DNA of 64,000 nucleotides from Phycisphaerales bacterium (GCA_022447205.1 JAKVBQ010000013.1:1-64000); one strand, 5' to 3'; shown: positions 35,041-43,477, numbered from the stretch's first letter. Numbers and translations are program-made. Notes: generated from the letters alone by a model not told the origin.

Positions 35041-36128
35041 CCCAGACCCTTGCGCTCCTTCATGCCGCGTACCGAGAGCTGAACGCACGCAAGCTCTTCT
35101 GGGTGACGATGGCGCTCTCCCTGCTGATCGTCGCGGTCTTCGCCGCGCTCGGCATCAATGAGAACGGCATCACCATCCTGTGGTGGGAGTTCGATCTCGA
35201 GTTCGTGAACACCAGGTTCTTCCCCCGGGAGGTCTTCTACAAGGTCCTCTTCACGACCTTCGGCATCGGGTTCTGGCTGACCTGGCTCGCTTCGATCCTC
35301 GCCCTCATCTCCACCTCCAGCATCGTGCCGGACATGGTGAGTGGCGGATCGATCGACATCCTGCTTTCGAAGCCGATCGGACGAACGCGTCTCTTCCTCA
35401 CGCGGTACTTCACCGGCCTGATCTTCGTGACCGTCCAGGTGTCGGTCTTCACGGTCGCCTCCTTCCTGCTCATTGGAATCCGGGGCGGGGCCTGGGAGCC
35501 GTGGTTCCTGATCGCGATCCCCCTGGTCGTGGTCTTCTTCTCCTACCTCTACGGCGTCTGTGCCCTTGTGGGGCTCCTCACCCGTTCGACGATCGTGTCG
35601 CTGCTGGTGACCATGCTCTTCTGGCTGTTCATCTTCGGCGTCCATTCCGGCGAGGAGATCACCCAGTCCGGCAGCATCGCCTACGAGCTTGATCTCAAGC
35701 AGGTGCAGGCGGATCTGGCTGAAGCGGTTGAATACGGGGATCCGATCGAGGTCACGGAACCCTTGCAGGAGGTCGTCGATTCGGTGCAGGCGAGCTACGA
35801 CACCTGGGCCATGACGCATGCCTGGTTCTACGGAGCGAAGTGCATCCTGCCCAAGACCTCCGAGACGATCGGGGTGCTCGACCGCACCCTTCGAAAGAAT
35901 GCCGGGCTTGAGGTGGGACTTCCCGAGGAGACCGAGGGACGTCGTCGCGGGCCTCGCAGCGGCAACATGTTCGGAACGACATCGCGTGTTCCCCAGCGCG
36001 AGATCGATCGCATCCAGTCGGAGCGGAAGGACAGCCGAAGCCTGACCTGGATCATCGGCACCAGCCTGTTGTTCGAGGCGGTGTTGCTCGGGATCTGCTG
36101 CTGGCTCTTCTCAAGACGCGACTTCTGA
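35037..36128 (+). CDS. ABC-2 type transporter permease
   Basis: 363 residues with about six hydrophobic segments: one after residue 18 (ARKLFWVTMALSLLIVAV), a group between about 75 and 210, and a last one at the C terminus (LTWIIGTSLLFEAVLLGICC). A long soluble loop (about 215-335) lies between the fifth and the last segment, as in the NosY/YhaP-type ABC-2 permeases. The start overlaps the ATPase stop. It converges with proC; the two coding regions overlap by 18 bases at 36111-36128. Confidence 0.88.
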   Translation: MTQTLALLHAAYRELNARKLFWVTMALSLLIVAVFAALGINENGITILWWEFDLEFVNTRFFPREVFYKVLFTTFGIGFWLTWLASILALISTSSIVPDMVSGGSIDILLSKPIGRTRLFLTRYFTGLIFVTVQVSVFTVASFLLIGIRGGAWEPWFLIAIPLVVVFFSYLYGVCALVGLLTRSTIVSLLVTMLFWLFIFGVHSGEEITQSGSIAYELDLKQVQADLAEAVEYGDPIEVTEPLQEVVDSVQASYDTWAMTHAWFYGAKCILPKTSETIGVLDRTLRKNAGLEVGLPEETEGRRRGPRSGNMFGTTSRVPQREIDRIQSERKDSRSLTWIIGTSLLFEAVLLGICCWLFSRRDF

Positions 36129-36923
36129 GTCGAGCTCGATACCTCTGCGTGTCGCAGCCTCGATCGCCTCGTTCATCGCATCCCTGAAACCCCGTGCCTC
36201 CAGTGCAGCGATCGCCGCCGCCGTGGTGCCGCCCTTGCTCGTGACGGCGGCACGAAGTGACTTGGGATCCTCTTCTCCCGCAACAAGTGCGGTTGCGCCT
36301 TGGAGCGTCCCCCTGACCAGTCGTTCCGCGGTGGCCCTGTCGATGCCCTGGTTGGTTGCCGCATCGATCCAGGCTTCCGTGAGCAGGAAGACGTAGGCCG
36401 GTCCCGATCCGCTGATCGCGGTCACTGCGTACATCTCCTCCTCTCGGACTCGAACGACCTCGCCGACGGTCGCGAGGATTTCCTCCGTCTGCTCGAGGTC
36501 CTCGTCGGTTGCCCCGATTCCCGGCGCGACTGCCGTGATCCCGGCATGGATCCGGCAGGGGGTGTTGGGCATCGTCCTCACCACGCGGGCATGCTCGCCC
36601 AGCGGTTTCCTGATCGCCTTGCTCGAGAGTCCCGCCATCACGCTCATGACCAGGGTCGGGCGGGGCAGGGTCCCGAGGCCCTCCGCCACCTCGTGGAACA
36701 TCTGCGGCTTGACCGCCAGGAGGATCCGCTTCGCCTCCCTCGCGTCCGCGAGCGCCTCGGTGGCGGGAATCCCCGTCTGCTCGCATCTGGAGCGAATTTC
36801 AGCGGATCTTTCCACCACCAGGATCCGCTCCACGGGGAATCCATCCGCGGCAATCATGCCGTCCAGGATCGCTCCACCCATGTTGCCGCAGCCGATGATC
36901 GCCAGTTCGATGTCCTGATTCAT
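36111..36923 (-). CDS. proC: Pyrroline-5-carboxylate reductase
   Basis: 270 residues from the ATG at 36923, the normal family length; the longer frame to 37001 adds an unconserved extension. Catalyses the last step of proline synthesis with NAD(P)H. The nucleotide-binding motif IIGCGNMGGAI (9-19) is at the N terminus. Further ProC signatures are AVKPQM, RTMPNTPCRIHAGIT and the C-terminal SGSGPAYVFLLTEAW helix followed by AAVTSKGGTTAAA. No key residue is missing. Confidence 0.95.
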   Translation of the reverse strand: MNQDIELAIIGCGNMGGAILDGMIAADGFPVERILVVERSAEIRSRCEQTGIPATEALADAREAKRILLAVKPQMFHEVAEGLGTLPRPTLVMSVMAGLSSKAIRKPLGEHARVVRTMPNTPCRIHAGITAVAPGIGATDEDLEQTEEILATVGEVVRVREEEMYAVTAISGSGPAYVFLLTEAWIDAATNQGIDRATAERLVRGTLQGATALVAGEEDPKSLRAAVTSKGGTTAAAIAALEARGFRDAMNEAIEAATRRGIELDSEVAS

Positions 36924-36981
36924 GCCTTCAGGCTCCTGCATCCCCGAGGTCGCGTCAACCGGGGTTCTTGCCGCGTTCGCC

Positions 36982-37010
36982 TTCATTCCTGCCCGTTCCA
37001 CCCCTATAGT
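36982..37010 (+). promoter_or_regulatory. Probable promoter of accA
   Basis: TTCATT (36982-36987), 17-base spacer, TATAGT (37005-37010). This gives a leader of about 20 bases containing AAGGA before the ATG at 37037. Confidence 0.5.
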
Positions 37011-37036
37011 GTGCCCCGGAAGGATCGCCGAACCGC

Positions 37037-38020
37037 ATGCTGACGCTTGACTTCGAAGAACCCGTCCTGGAAATCGAGAAGCAGATCGACTCCCTCACCA
37101 GCGGGGACGATGCGGATCGCTACGCCGATGAGATCTCCCAGCTCCAGGAGACGCGTGACCGTCTTCTGGCAAAGACCTACGCCTCACTCACACCCTGGCA
37201 GACGGTACGAGTCGCGCGACATCCCAACCGGCCTCAGAGCTCCGATTACATCCGGATGATCTGTCGGGACTTCTGTGAGCTGCATGGGGATCGTCACTTT
37301 GGCGACGATCCCGCGATCGTGACCGGCTTTGCACGCATCGGTTCGATGAAGGTCCTGGTCGTCGGCCATCGCAAGGGGCGGACGACTGCCGAGAAGATCG
37401 CCTGCCACTTCGGATGTGCACATCCCGAGGGCTACAGGAAGGCGTTGATGAAGATGCGCCTTGCCGAGAAGTACGGGCTGCCGATCGTCTGCTTCATCGA
37501 CACCCCCGGGGCCTATCCCGGTGTCGGTTCCGAGCAGCGAGGTCAGGCCGAGGCCATCGCCATGAATCTTCGTGAGATGAGCAGGATGAGAACCCCGATC
37601 ATCGCCGTCGTGATCGGCGAAGGTGGTTCTGGTGGCGCGCTCGGGATCGGAGTTGGTGATCGCGTCGCGATGCTGGAGCACTCCTGGTATTCCGTGATCA
37701 GCCCGGAAGGCTGTGCCGCGATTCTCTGGAAGGAAGCGAACGAGGAGACCAACAACCTCGCAGCCAGTGCTCTTTCGCTCACCGCTCGACACAATCTCGA
37801 GAATGGCCTCATCGATGACGTGCTCCAGGAGCCCGCGGGGGGGGCGCATCGGGATCCCGAGGGTGCAGCTCGTTCGATCGAGGCCTGGGTCCTTGATCAG
37901 CTCCGCGATCTGTCTCGGTTGAAGCCGGATACCCTCGTCCGCAGGCGGTTCGAGAAGTTCCGAAGCATTGGGGCGATCACGACTCGGGTCGCCGAGTCCG
38001 CTGCCGATTCCCCGGACTGA
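37037..38020 (+). CDS. accA: Acetyl-CoA carboxylase carboxyltransferase subunit alpha
   Basis: 327 residues. AccA with AccD transfers the carboxyl group from biotin to acetyl-CoA, the first step of fatty acid synthesis. Signatures seen: DFEEPVLEIEKQIDSL at the N terminus, WQTVRVARHPNRPQSSDYI, the oxyanion/CoA region IDTPGAYPGVGSEQRGQAEA, IGEGGSGGALGIGVGDRVAM and SVISPEGCAAILWK. Length matches the family (about 320). accD and the biotin subunits are not in the window. Confidence 0.96.
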   Translation: MLTLDFEEPVLEIEKQIDSLTSGDDADRYADEISQLQETRDRLLAKTYASLTPWQTVRVARHPNRPQSSDYIRMICRDFCELHGDRHFGDDPAIVTGFARIGSMKVLVVGHRKGRTTAEKIACHFGCAHPEGYRKALMKMRLAEKYGLPIVCFIDTPGAYPGVGSEQRGQAEAIAMNLREMSRMRTPIIAVVIGEGGSGGALGIGVGDRVAMLEHSWYSVISPEGCAAILWKEANEETNNLAASALSLTARHNLENGLIDDVLQEPAGGAHRDPEGAARSIEAWVLDQLRDLSRLKPDTLVRRRFEKFRSIGAITTRVAESAADSPD

Positions 38021-38043
38021 CCGGCTGACGCCTGCGCATCTGT

Positions 38044-38073
38044 TTGACGGTGCATGGAGGGGTCAGGTACCCT
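38044..38073 (+). promoter_or_regulatory. Promoter of the DksA-like gene
   Basis: TTGACG (38044-38049), 18-base spacer, TACCCT (38068-38073): one of the best sigma70-like pairs in the window. The predicted transcription start near 38080 lies downstream of the in-frame ATG at 38054, which therefore cannot be the start codon if this promoter is used. Confidence 0.6.
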
Positions 38074-38146
38074 TTCCGGTTGGAAACGAGTCAAGCAGCA
38101 GGACTTGTGCCTGAGTAGGGCCGCCAGACCGCTGCCGTGGAACAGC

Positions 38147-39001
38147 TTGTTGGCCAAGAAGAAGACCAAGAAGAAGGCAACCAGACGACCAGCGGCTTCC
38201 GGCCGCTCTGGGGGGTCCTCCAAGAAGACCGCCAAGAAGGCTGCCAAGAAGACCGCGAAGAAGACCGTGAAGAAGGCCGCCAAGAAGGCTGCCAAGAAGA
38301 CCACGAAGAAGGCCGCCAAGAAGGTCGCGAAGAAGGCCGCCAAGAAGGTCACCAAGAAGGCCGCCAAGAAGACGACCAAGAAGACGACCAAGAAGACGAC
38401 CAAGAAGGCGACCGCTGCCGCCCTCAAGAAGGCCGCTGCCGCAGGCAACACCCGATCCGTTGCTGCCGTTGCGGCTGCTGCGGAACCAGATGCCGCCGGC
38501 TATGTCGTCATCAATGGTCGTCGTGTTCGCATGATCTCCACCAAGGGCGTCACGACCACCAAGAAGAAGACCGCGGCCAAGAAGGTCGTCGAGGTCGAGC
38601 AGCCGATGGTTCCCGTCAAGGTCAAGACGAAGCTGGCGAAGAAGGATCTCGACCAGTATCGAATGCTGCTCCTGCAGAAGCGGGCTCAGCTGCTTGGACT
38701 CCTGCACGGCATGGAGAACGAGGCCCTTCGATCCAACGGAGGGAATCTCTCGAACATGCCCCTCCACATGGCTGACGTGGGTACCGATACCTTCGATCAG
38801 GATCTCGCGCTGGGCATGGCCGAGACCGAACGCAAGCTTCTCGAGGAGATCTACGCTGCACTCGGCCGGATCAAGGACAAGACCTACGGCATGTGCATGA
38901 TGACCGGGAAGTCGATCCCGAAGGCTCGTCTCCAGGCCAAGCCCTGGGCGCGATACACCATCGAGGCAGCCCGCAAGGTCGAGAGCGGCTTGCACCACTG
39001 A
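38147..39001 (+). CDS. Histone-H1-like lysine-repeat / DksA-TraR fusion with degenerate zinc finger
   Basis: 284 residues if translation begins at TTG 38147 (TTG 38150 is equally possible); the in-frame ATG at 38054 precedes the predicted transcription start. Residues about 5-95 are alanine/threonine-lysine repeats (KKTAKKAAKKTAKK pattern) like bacterial H1-type DNA-binding tails. After a linker, the C-terminal 120 residues form a DksA-like coiled coil (KKDLDQYRMLLLQKRAQLL ... ERKLLEEIYAALGRI). The zinc-finger position reads YGMCMMTGKSIPKARLQAKP with no cysteines where the last three are expected, so only one of four remains. It probably binds DNA and perhaps RNA polymerase. The lspA start overlaps the stop (TGATG). 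Confidence 0.82.
   Translation: MLAKKKTKKKATRRPAASGRSGGSSKKTAKKAAKKTAKKTVKKAAKKAAKKTTKKAAKKVAKKAAKKVTKKAAKKTTKKTTKKTTKKATAAALKKAAAAGNTRSVAAVAAAAEPDAAGYVVINGRRVRMISTKGVTTTKKKTAAKKVVEVEQPMVPVKVKTKLAKKDLDQYRMLLLQKRAQLLGLLHGMENEALRSNGGNLSNMPLHMADVGTDTFDQDLALGMAETERKLLEEIYAALGRIKDKTYGMCMMTGKSIPKARLQAKPWARYTIEAARKVESGLHH
38154..38420 (+). repeat. Low-complexity AAG-rich tract encoding the lysine repeats
   Basis: Irregular in-frame repeats of AAGAAGRCCRCC-type units encode KKAAKK/KKTTKK. Such tracts change length easily by slippage or recombination. This is a coding repeat, not a CRISPR array. Confidence 0.8.
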
Positions 39002-39699
39002 TGAACTGCAGGACCGGGCAGTGCGTGGGGCAGGCTCTTCCAGCTTGGCGTTCGCCGGTCGCCTGGCTCACGCTTCTTCTGGTCTTTGGAAGTGGTCTGC
39101 TGCTGGATCTCTGGTCGAAGGACTGGGCTTTTCGCTCGGTCGCTGCAGAGCCGGTCGTGCTTGATCGCGAAGTGATCCTGTCCGATCCTGATTGGAAGCC
39201 GCCGTACCACGAGAGTCTGGTCATTCTGCCCTTCGGGCTGCTCGACTTCGATCTTGTCCTGAACCACGGCGCGGTGTTCGGAATCGGCCAGCAGAGCCGG
39301 ATGATCTTCATCGTCTTCACGATCGTCGCAGTGACCGTCGCACTCCTCGTCTTCGCCTTCTGGACGAGAGCGTCATCCCATGCGGCGCATGTCGGCATCG
39401 CCCTCATCCTGGCAGGTGGTCTCGGCAATCTCTACGACAGGGTGCTTTTCGGAGCGGTGCGTGACTTCATGCACCTTGCGCCGGGTTGGGATCTTCCCTT
39501 CGGTTGGTCCTGGCCGCGGGGGGGCACCGGCGTCTTCCCCTGGGTCTTCAACGTGGCGGATGTCCTGCTCCTGATGGGGATGGCGATACTCATCCTCCGC
39601 AGCGGGAGCGCCCCGGATGACGGTGCATCCTCACCTTCCGATGAGACTGATGGCGCTCTCGACATCGACGAGCAGGTCGATCGGGAAGCTGTCGCCTAG
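39001..39699 (+). CDS. lspA: Lipoprotein signal peptidase (signal peptidase II)
   Basis: 232 residues from the ATG at 39001, which shares one base with the upstream stop (TGATG); the longer frame from 38893 is inside the DksA-like gene. LspA removes the signal peptide of lipidated prolipoproteins in the inner membrane. Motifs: NHGAVFGIG (88-96), the catalytic NLYDRV (Asp146) and FNVADV (Asp187), with four hydrophobic helices. A roughly 20-residue insert before FNVADV (PGWDLPFGWSWPRGGTGVFP) and the longer first loop make it larger than E. coli LspA (164). Likely clients here are the MltA and DUF1573 lipoproteins. Confidence 0.93.
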   Translation: MNCRTGQCVGQALPAWRSPVAWLTLLLVFGSGLLLDLWSKDWAFRSVAAEPVVLDREVILSDPDWKPPYHESLVILPFGLLDFDLVLNHGAVFGIGQQSRMIFIVFTIVAVTVALLVFAFWTRASSHAAHVGIALILAGGLGNLYDRVLFGAVRDFMHLAPGWDLPFGWSWPRGGTGVFPWVFNVADVLLLMGMAILILRSGSAPDDGASSPSDETDGALDIDEQVDREAVA

Positions 39700-40356
39700 T
39701 TCATCCGGTTCGATCGCATGCTCGAGGGTGAACGGGCCGACCGCTGTTCTCCTGATCGATGCACAGTGCCCTCCGGTTCCCAGAAGTTCCCCGAGCTCTC
39801 GTGCCAGGCTCCGGACGTAGAAACCCTTGCCGACGTGCAGGTCGAGCTCGAGTTCCGGCCAGTCGTAACGGACGACATCGATGTCATGGACATCGACCGG
39901 TCTCGGCTTCATCTCGGGCGTGCCTCCGCTGCGTGCCATCTTGTAGGCGCGTTGCCCGTTGATCTTCATCGCACTGAAGACCGGAGGGCGTTGCATGATC
40001 GTTCCCTTGAAACGGTCCAGCGCGATTCGAATCCCCGCTTCGTCCGGTGGAGATCCTCCCGTGACTTCCGTTCTTTCGCCTTCCCTGTCATCCGTGGTCG
40101 TGAAGGCGGAGAGGTCGATGACCGTCCGATAGCGTTTCGTGGTGGCCATCATCAGTTCGATCGCCTTGGTCGCCTTGCCCAGAGCCAGGACCAGAACACC
40201 GGTTGCCAAGGGGTCGAGCGTGCCTGCATGGCCTGTCTTCAGCCCTCCGGCCTTCCGACGAACGATCGCCACCGCCCTCATCGAGGACATGCCCAGGGGC
40301 TTGTCGATAACCAGAAAACCGGGTGGTATGGCTGGGTCCTTGTCCATGTCAGTCAT
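39631..40356 (-). CDS. truB: tRNA pseudouridine-55 synthase
   Basis: 241 residues. TruB makes pseudouridine 55 in the T-arm of tRNAs. Seen: GFLVIDKPLGMSSMRAV (13-29), the catalytic GHAGTLDPLATGVL with Asp48, KRYRTVIDLSAFTTTDDREG, and FYVRSLARELGELLG towards the end. It is short compared with E. coli TruB (314), lacking the C-terminal PUA-type extension. Its last 23 codons overlap the end of lspA on the opposite strand (39631-39699). It is divergent from the tRNA-Ser/tRNA-Pro pair, whose promoter overlaps its 5' end. Confidence 0.94.
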   Translation of the reverse strand: MTDMDKDPAIPPGFLVIDKPLGMSSMRAVAIVRRKAGGLKTGHAGTLDPLATGVLVLALGKATKAIELMMATTKRYRTVIDLSAFTTTDDREGERTEVTGGSPPDEAGIRIALDRFKGTIMQRPPVFSAMKINGQRAYKMARSGGTPEMKPRPVDVHDIDVVRYDWPELELDLHVGKGFYVRSLARELGELLGTGGHCASIRRTAVGPFTLEHAIEPDELGDSFPIDLLVDVESAISLIGR

Positions 40357-40367
40357 CCCGCTACACT
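40340..40367 (+). promoter_or_regulatory. Probable promoter of the tRNA-Ser/tRNA-Pro unit
   Basis: TTGTCC (40340-40345), 16-base spacer, TACACT (40362-40367). The tRNA-Ser begins 11 bases after the -10. The -35 lies inside the first codons of truB. Confidence 0.5.
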
Positions 40368-40378
40368 ACCTGACTCCC

Positions 40379-40467
40379 GGACAGGTGTCCGAGCGGCTGA
40401 AGGAGCGGCACTGGAAATGCCGTGTACGGATTTTTCCGTACCGTGGGTTCGAATCCCACCCTGTCCG
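40379..40467 (+). tRNA. tRNA-Ser (anticodon GGA)
   Basis: 89-nt class II tRNA: acceptor GGACAGG/CCTGTCC, anticodon stem CGGCA/TGCCG with loop CTGGAAA (anticodon GGA), long variable arm TACGGATTTTTCCGTA, T-arm GTGGG-TTCGAAT-CCCAC, discriminator G, no encoded CCA. Confidence 0.96.
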
Positions 40468-40503
40468 CTTTTCTTGTTCCAGATCCGACCGGGCGGATCG
40501 CAT

Positions 40504-40577
40504 CGGGCTGTAGCGCAGTTTGGTAGCGCGCTTCACTGGGGGTGAAGAGGTCGCAGGTTCAAATCCTGTCAGCCCGA
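40504..40577 (+). tRNA. tRNA-Pro (anticodon GGG)
   Basis: 74-nt tRNA: acceptor CGGGCTG/CAGCCCG with the C1-G72 pair typical of proline tRNAs, anticodon stem CTTCA/TGAAG with loop CTGGGGG (anticodon GGG), T-arm GCAGG-TTCAAAT-CCTGT, discriminator A, no encoded CCA. It lies 36 bases after tRNA-Ser, probably in one transcript. Confidence 0.96.
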
Positions 40578-40581
40578 TTGA

Positions 40582-40608
40582 AATGGGCCGCCCGAGAGGC
40601 GGCCCATT
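40582..40608 (+). terminator. Terminator after tRNA-Pro, possibly bidirectional
   Basis: An 11-bp stem AATGGGCCGCC/GGCGGCCCATT with loop CGAGA, a few bases after the tRNA. The T-tract is weak (TTGTCATT). It also lies just beyond the ubiE stop and could end that convergent transcript. Confidence 0.65.
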
Positions 40609-40631
40609 GTCATTCCTGGCGTTTGTCGCAT

Positions 40632-41411
40632 CTAGTCCTCGAGCGGTCGCTGCCCGGTGTATTCACTGAACACGCCCAGCTCGATGTGGCGATCCACGTT
40701 CTTGAAGCCCGCCGCCTTCATGGCCGCGATGATGCTTTCCGGTGGAACGCAGTGTTCGATCGTCTCCCAGTAGTAGGACATCAGCTCCTGCGCTGGCTTG
40801 CTCCGGGTCGTGAGTCGCGTGAACGCCGGGACCACCAGCCTCAGGTATGCCTTGAGCATCATGAAGGCCATGCGTGACCGTGGCGGCGTGATCTCCAGGA
40901 TCAACACCGTGCCACCCGGCCTGAGCACCCGGAGGTATTCCCGGAAGGCGTTCTCCAGGTCGTCGACGTGCCTCAGTGCGTAGCCCATGGTCACCATGTT
41001 GAAGCGCCGGTCCTCGACCGGAAGCGATTCCGCCTTGCCGACGTGACTGGACGTGACCCGGCCCTCCGCCTTGGCGACCGCGAGCATCCCCTCACTGGGG
41101 TCGACACCGACCACTTCCCCCGATTCACCGACGATGTCGCGAGCATGGCCTGCGATGACGCCCGTTCCGCAGCCGACATCAAGGAGCTTCATCCCCTTGC
41201 GGAGACGTGCCCGAATCAGTGCCTGGCGCCGATAGCGGTGCCCGGTTCCGAGGCTCATTCCGCGGTTGATGTGGTCGTAGTGGGGTGCTGACTCATTGAA
41301 GAGCTTCGCGACGAGTTCGAGTCGTTCCTCTTCGGTCTCGAAGTAGCCGGGAATCACCGGATGAGGTCGGGTCGAGCCGGTGTCTGTCTTGTTCATGGTG
41401 GCGTTCGTCAC
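40632..41411 (-). CDS. ubiE: Demethylmenaquinone / ubiquinone C-methyltransferase
   Basis: 259 residues with a GTG start at 41411 (ATG 41396 is the alternative; neither has a Shine-Dalgarno, and TATGTT ends six bases before the GTG). SAM-dependent methylation of the quinone ring, the last step of menaquinone synthesis. SAM motif LLDVGCGTGVIAGHA (about 76-90), acidic VGVDPSEGML, YALRHVDDLENAFREYLRVLRPGG and LILEITPP are all as in UbiE/MenG. YYWETIEHCVPPE is a variant of the family's YxxLxxSIxxFP motif. Together with the UbiD homologue it suggests a menaquinone-based chain. Confidence 0.92.
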   Translation of the reverse strand: MTNATMNKTDTGSTRPHPVIPGYFETEEERLELVAKLFNESAPHYDHINRGMSLGTGHRYRRQALIRARLRKGMKLLDVGCGTGVIAGHARDIVGESGEVVGVDPSEGMLAVAKAEGRVTSSHVGKAESLPVEDRRFNMVTMGYALRHVDDLENAFREYLRVLRPGGTVLILEITPPRSRMAFMMLKAYLRLVVPAFTRLTTRSKPAQELMSYYWETIEHCVPPESIIAAMKAAGFKNVDRHIELGVFSEYTGQRPLED

Positions 41412-41633
41412 GACTGCAACATACGTGGCACGATGACTTTCTTCAATACGTGGAAGGATCTCTCGTGCTTCTTCCCCGGCGATCCTGCCTCAACGGCAAC
41501 ATTTCGTGTCGCAGAGGATACGTTTGGGGATCTGGGCGTCGAACGGTGCAGACTCCCCCGTCCTGCCGGTGCCCTGTGTGCCCCCTCTGGTCATCCACAA
41601 CCGTTGATGGGCCAGGACGCTTTCATCGGGTGA

Positions 41634-43070
41634 TCACTCCCCGGCATTCCTGGTGTCGGCGAATGCCTTGATCGCTCGTGTTCTTCCTGCGGATTGATCC
41701 ACGATGGGTTGTGGATACGTGCTCGGGTTCCACAGACCGCCCGTCATCTTGCTCGGTTCATGGATCTCCCTTGCAGGGAGATCGGAGAGTTCCGGAATCC
41801 AGCTCCTGATGAATGCTCCGTCGGGATCGAACCGCCGACCTTGAGTCGTGGGATTGAACACCCTGAAGTAGGGCGCGGCATCGGTTCCCGTGGAAGACGA
41901 CCACTGCCAGCCACCATTGTTGGAGGCGAAGTCCATGTCGATGAGGTGTCTTGCGAAGAAGGCTTCTCCACGTCGCCAGTCGATCAAGAGGTGCTTGCTC
42001 AGGAACTGGCTGGTGACCATGCGCAGCCTGTTGTGCATCCACCCGGTTGCCACCAGGCAGCGCATCGCTGAATCGACGATCGGATAACCCGTCCTGCCCT
42101 CGCACCATGCCTTGAAGGAGGCTTCGTCATCTCTCCAGGCGACCTGCTCCGTCTCGGGCTTGAACGCGCGATTCCTGCAGACGTGCGGGAATTCATGCAC
42201 GACGTTCTTGTAGAAGTCCCGCCATGCAAGTTCACTGATCCAGACATTCAGTCCTTCCGCCGCTTCAGGGTGCCTTTCAGCGTGCCGCCATCCCATCGCG
42301 ACGCAGGTCCGTGGTGAGAGGGCGCCCACGGCCAGTGCCGCTCCGAGCCTGCTCGTGCCGTGTACCGAAGGAATGTCACGATCCCTGCCGTAGTCCGAGC
42401 CTCTTTCGCGCACGAATCGTTTCATGGTCTTCGAGGCTTCGACTTCGCCCACCGGCCACGCGTCCATCGGCACGAATCCCTCGAATTCCGGGATCACTTC
42501 CGGGAGTTCAGCCGGCGGGGGGGGTGGTTGTCGCATCGGTTCCGGGCGTTCGTGCATGCTTCCGGCAACATGGTCACGGGCAGCGGGAAGCCATGCCTTC
42601 CTGTATGGAGTGAAGACCTTGTAACCGGTGTCGCTGCCAGTCCGAACTGATCCAGGTGGAACCACGACCTGATCATCATGCTCATGGACCTGAAGGCCGG
42701 ACTCGGACAAGAGATTTCGTACTGCCTTGTCCCTGGCGACTTCATCGACTTCGTGTTCCCTGCCCCAGTGCACGTTCGTGCACGCCAGATCCCGGGCCAG
42801 TTCATGAATCGCTTTCGGGGCGTCCAGATAGGTATCGACCAACTTCACATGGAGCTGGATGTTGAGTTCCGCAAGCTGATCGGCCAGCGATGCAAGTGAG
42901 CGCCTCATGTATTCGACGTGGTTGGGACCCAGCCCATGCCGGCGCCACTGGCCTGCCGAGACGAGGAAGCAGGCATCGACGCGATCATTGTTCTTGCATG
43001 CAAGAGCGAGTGGCGCACAATCGATGGTGCGCAGGTCACGGCGATACCACACGAGTCCCGACATCATCAT
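41634..43070 (-). CDS. phrB: Class I deoxyribodipyrimidine photolyase
   Basis: 478 residues from ATG 43070; three ATGs in a row (43070, 43067, 43064) follow AGGAACGG, and the longer frame to 43253 adds an unconserved leader. Repairs UV-induced cyclobutane pyrimidine dimers with light and FADH-. The N-terminal photolyase domain begins LVWYRRDLRTIDCAPL; the FAD domain has ISELAWRDFYKNVVHEFP, RLRMVTSQFLSKHLLIDWRRGE and GGWQWSSSTGTDAAPYFRVF, very like E. coli PhrB, including the tryptophans of the electron-transfer chain. Divergent from the CarH-like regulator at 43573; control by that protein through the shared intergenic region is inferred. Confidence 0.95.
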   Translation of the reverse strand: MMMSGLVWYRRDLRTIDCAPLALACKNNDRVDACFLVSAGQWRRHGLGPNHVEYMRRSLASLADQLAELNIQLHVKLVDTYLDAPKAIHELARDLACTNVHWGREHEVDEVARDKAVRNLLSESGLQVHEHDDQVVVPPGSVRTGSDTGYKVFTPYRKAWLPAARDHVAGSMHERPEPMRQPPPPPAELPEVIPEFEGFVPMDAWPVGEVEASKTMKRFVRERGSDYGRDRDIPSVHGTSRLGAALAVGALSPRTCVAMGWRHAERHPEAAEGLNVWISELAWRDFYKNVVHEFPHVCRNRAFKPETEQVAWRDDEASFKAWCEGRTGYPIVDSAMRCLVATGWMHNRLRMVTSQFLSKHLLIDWRRGEAFFARHLIDMDFASNNGGWQWSSSTGTDAAPYFRVFNPTTQGRRFDPDGAFIRSWIPELSDLPAREIHEPSKMTGGLWNPSTYPQPIVDQSAGRTRAIKAFADTRNAGE

Positions 43071-43395
43071 CCGTTCCTGGCGGAGCCATTCAATGAGGAA
43101 GGGCCCGACCGTACCGGTTGCGGCATCGGTCTGGCCCTTCTTCAAACAGAGAAGAACACATTGGATTCCATAGGCATGAATGCCTTGTTGTCCTGGCTGA
43201 AAGAGGGCGGTGGAGGCACCCGTTGGGCACGCTACGTTTTGGGAGCCATCCACCGCCCGAATGGGGGGCCTGCATGGGGGCTGACCTGTCTCGAGTGGCT
43301 TCTGGCACGGTGTGTCCTTCGGACCTCGTGTCGGGGTGTGCCAGAGTTGACTTCGCCACTTGCAGGTTCCTGCCCTGTGCAGGCTCTATTCAGCT

Positions 43396-43414
43396 AAAAC
43401 GTTCAAAACGTTCA
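43396..43414 (+). repeat. Two tandem AAAACGTTCA operator-like repeats
   Basis: Copies at 43396-43405 and 43405-43414, period nine bases. Each contains the self-complementary AACGTT core, as expected for a site bound by a dimeric MerR-type regulator. Confidence 0.65.
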
Positions 43415-43477
43415 TTCCGATTTGGATAGTAGCCTGATATCAGGGATTTGAGGACTCTTTTTGGGGCAAATTTCGTC

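Noticed and set aside
38154-38420. CRISPR-like or tandem repeat array
   Set aside because: The repeats are irregular AAG-rich codons in frame with the H1-like lysine tail and have no spacers.
41412-41633. Small gene between ubiE and the photolyase
   Set aside because: Short frames exist on the plus strand but show no ribosome-binding site, signal or domain; treated as non-coding.
43138-43397. Possible small gene in the photolyase/CarH intergenic region
   Set aside because: The frame continues from antisense photolyase sequence, has no ribosome-binding site, and the translation shows no recognisable feature.
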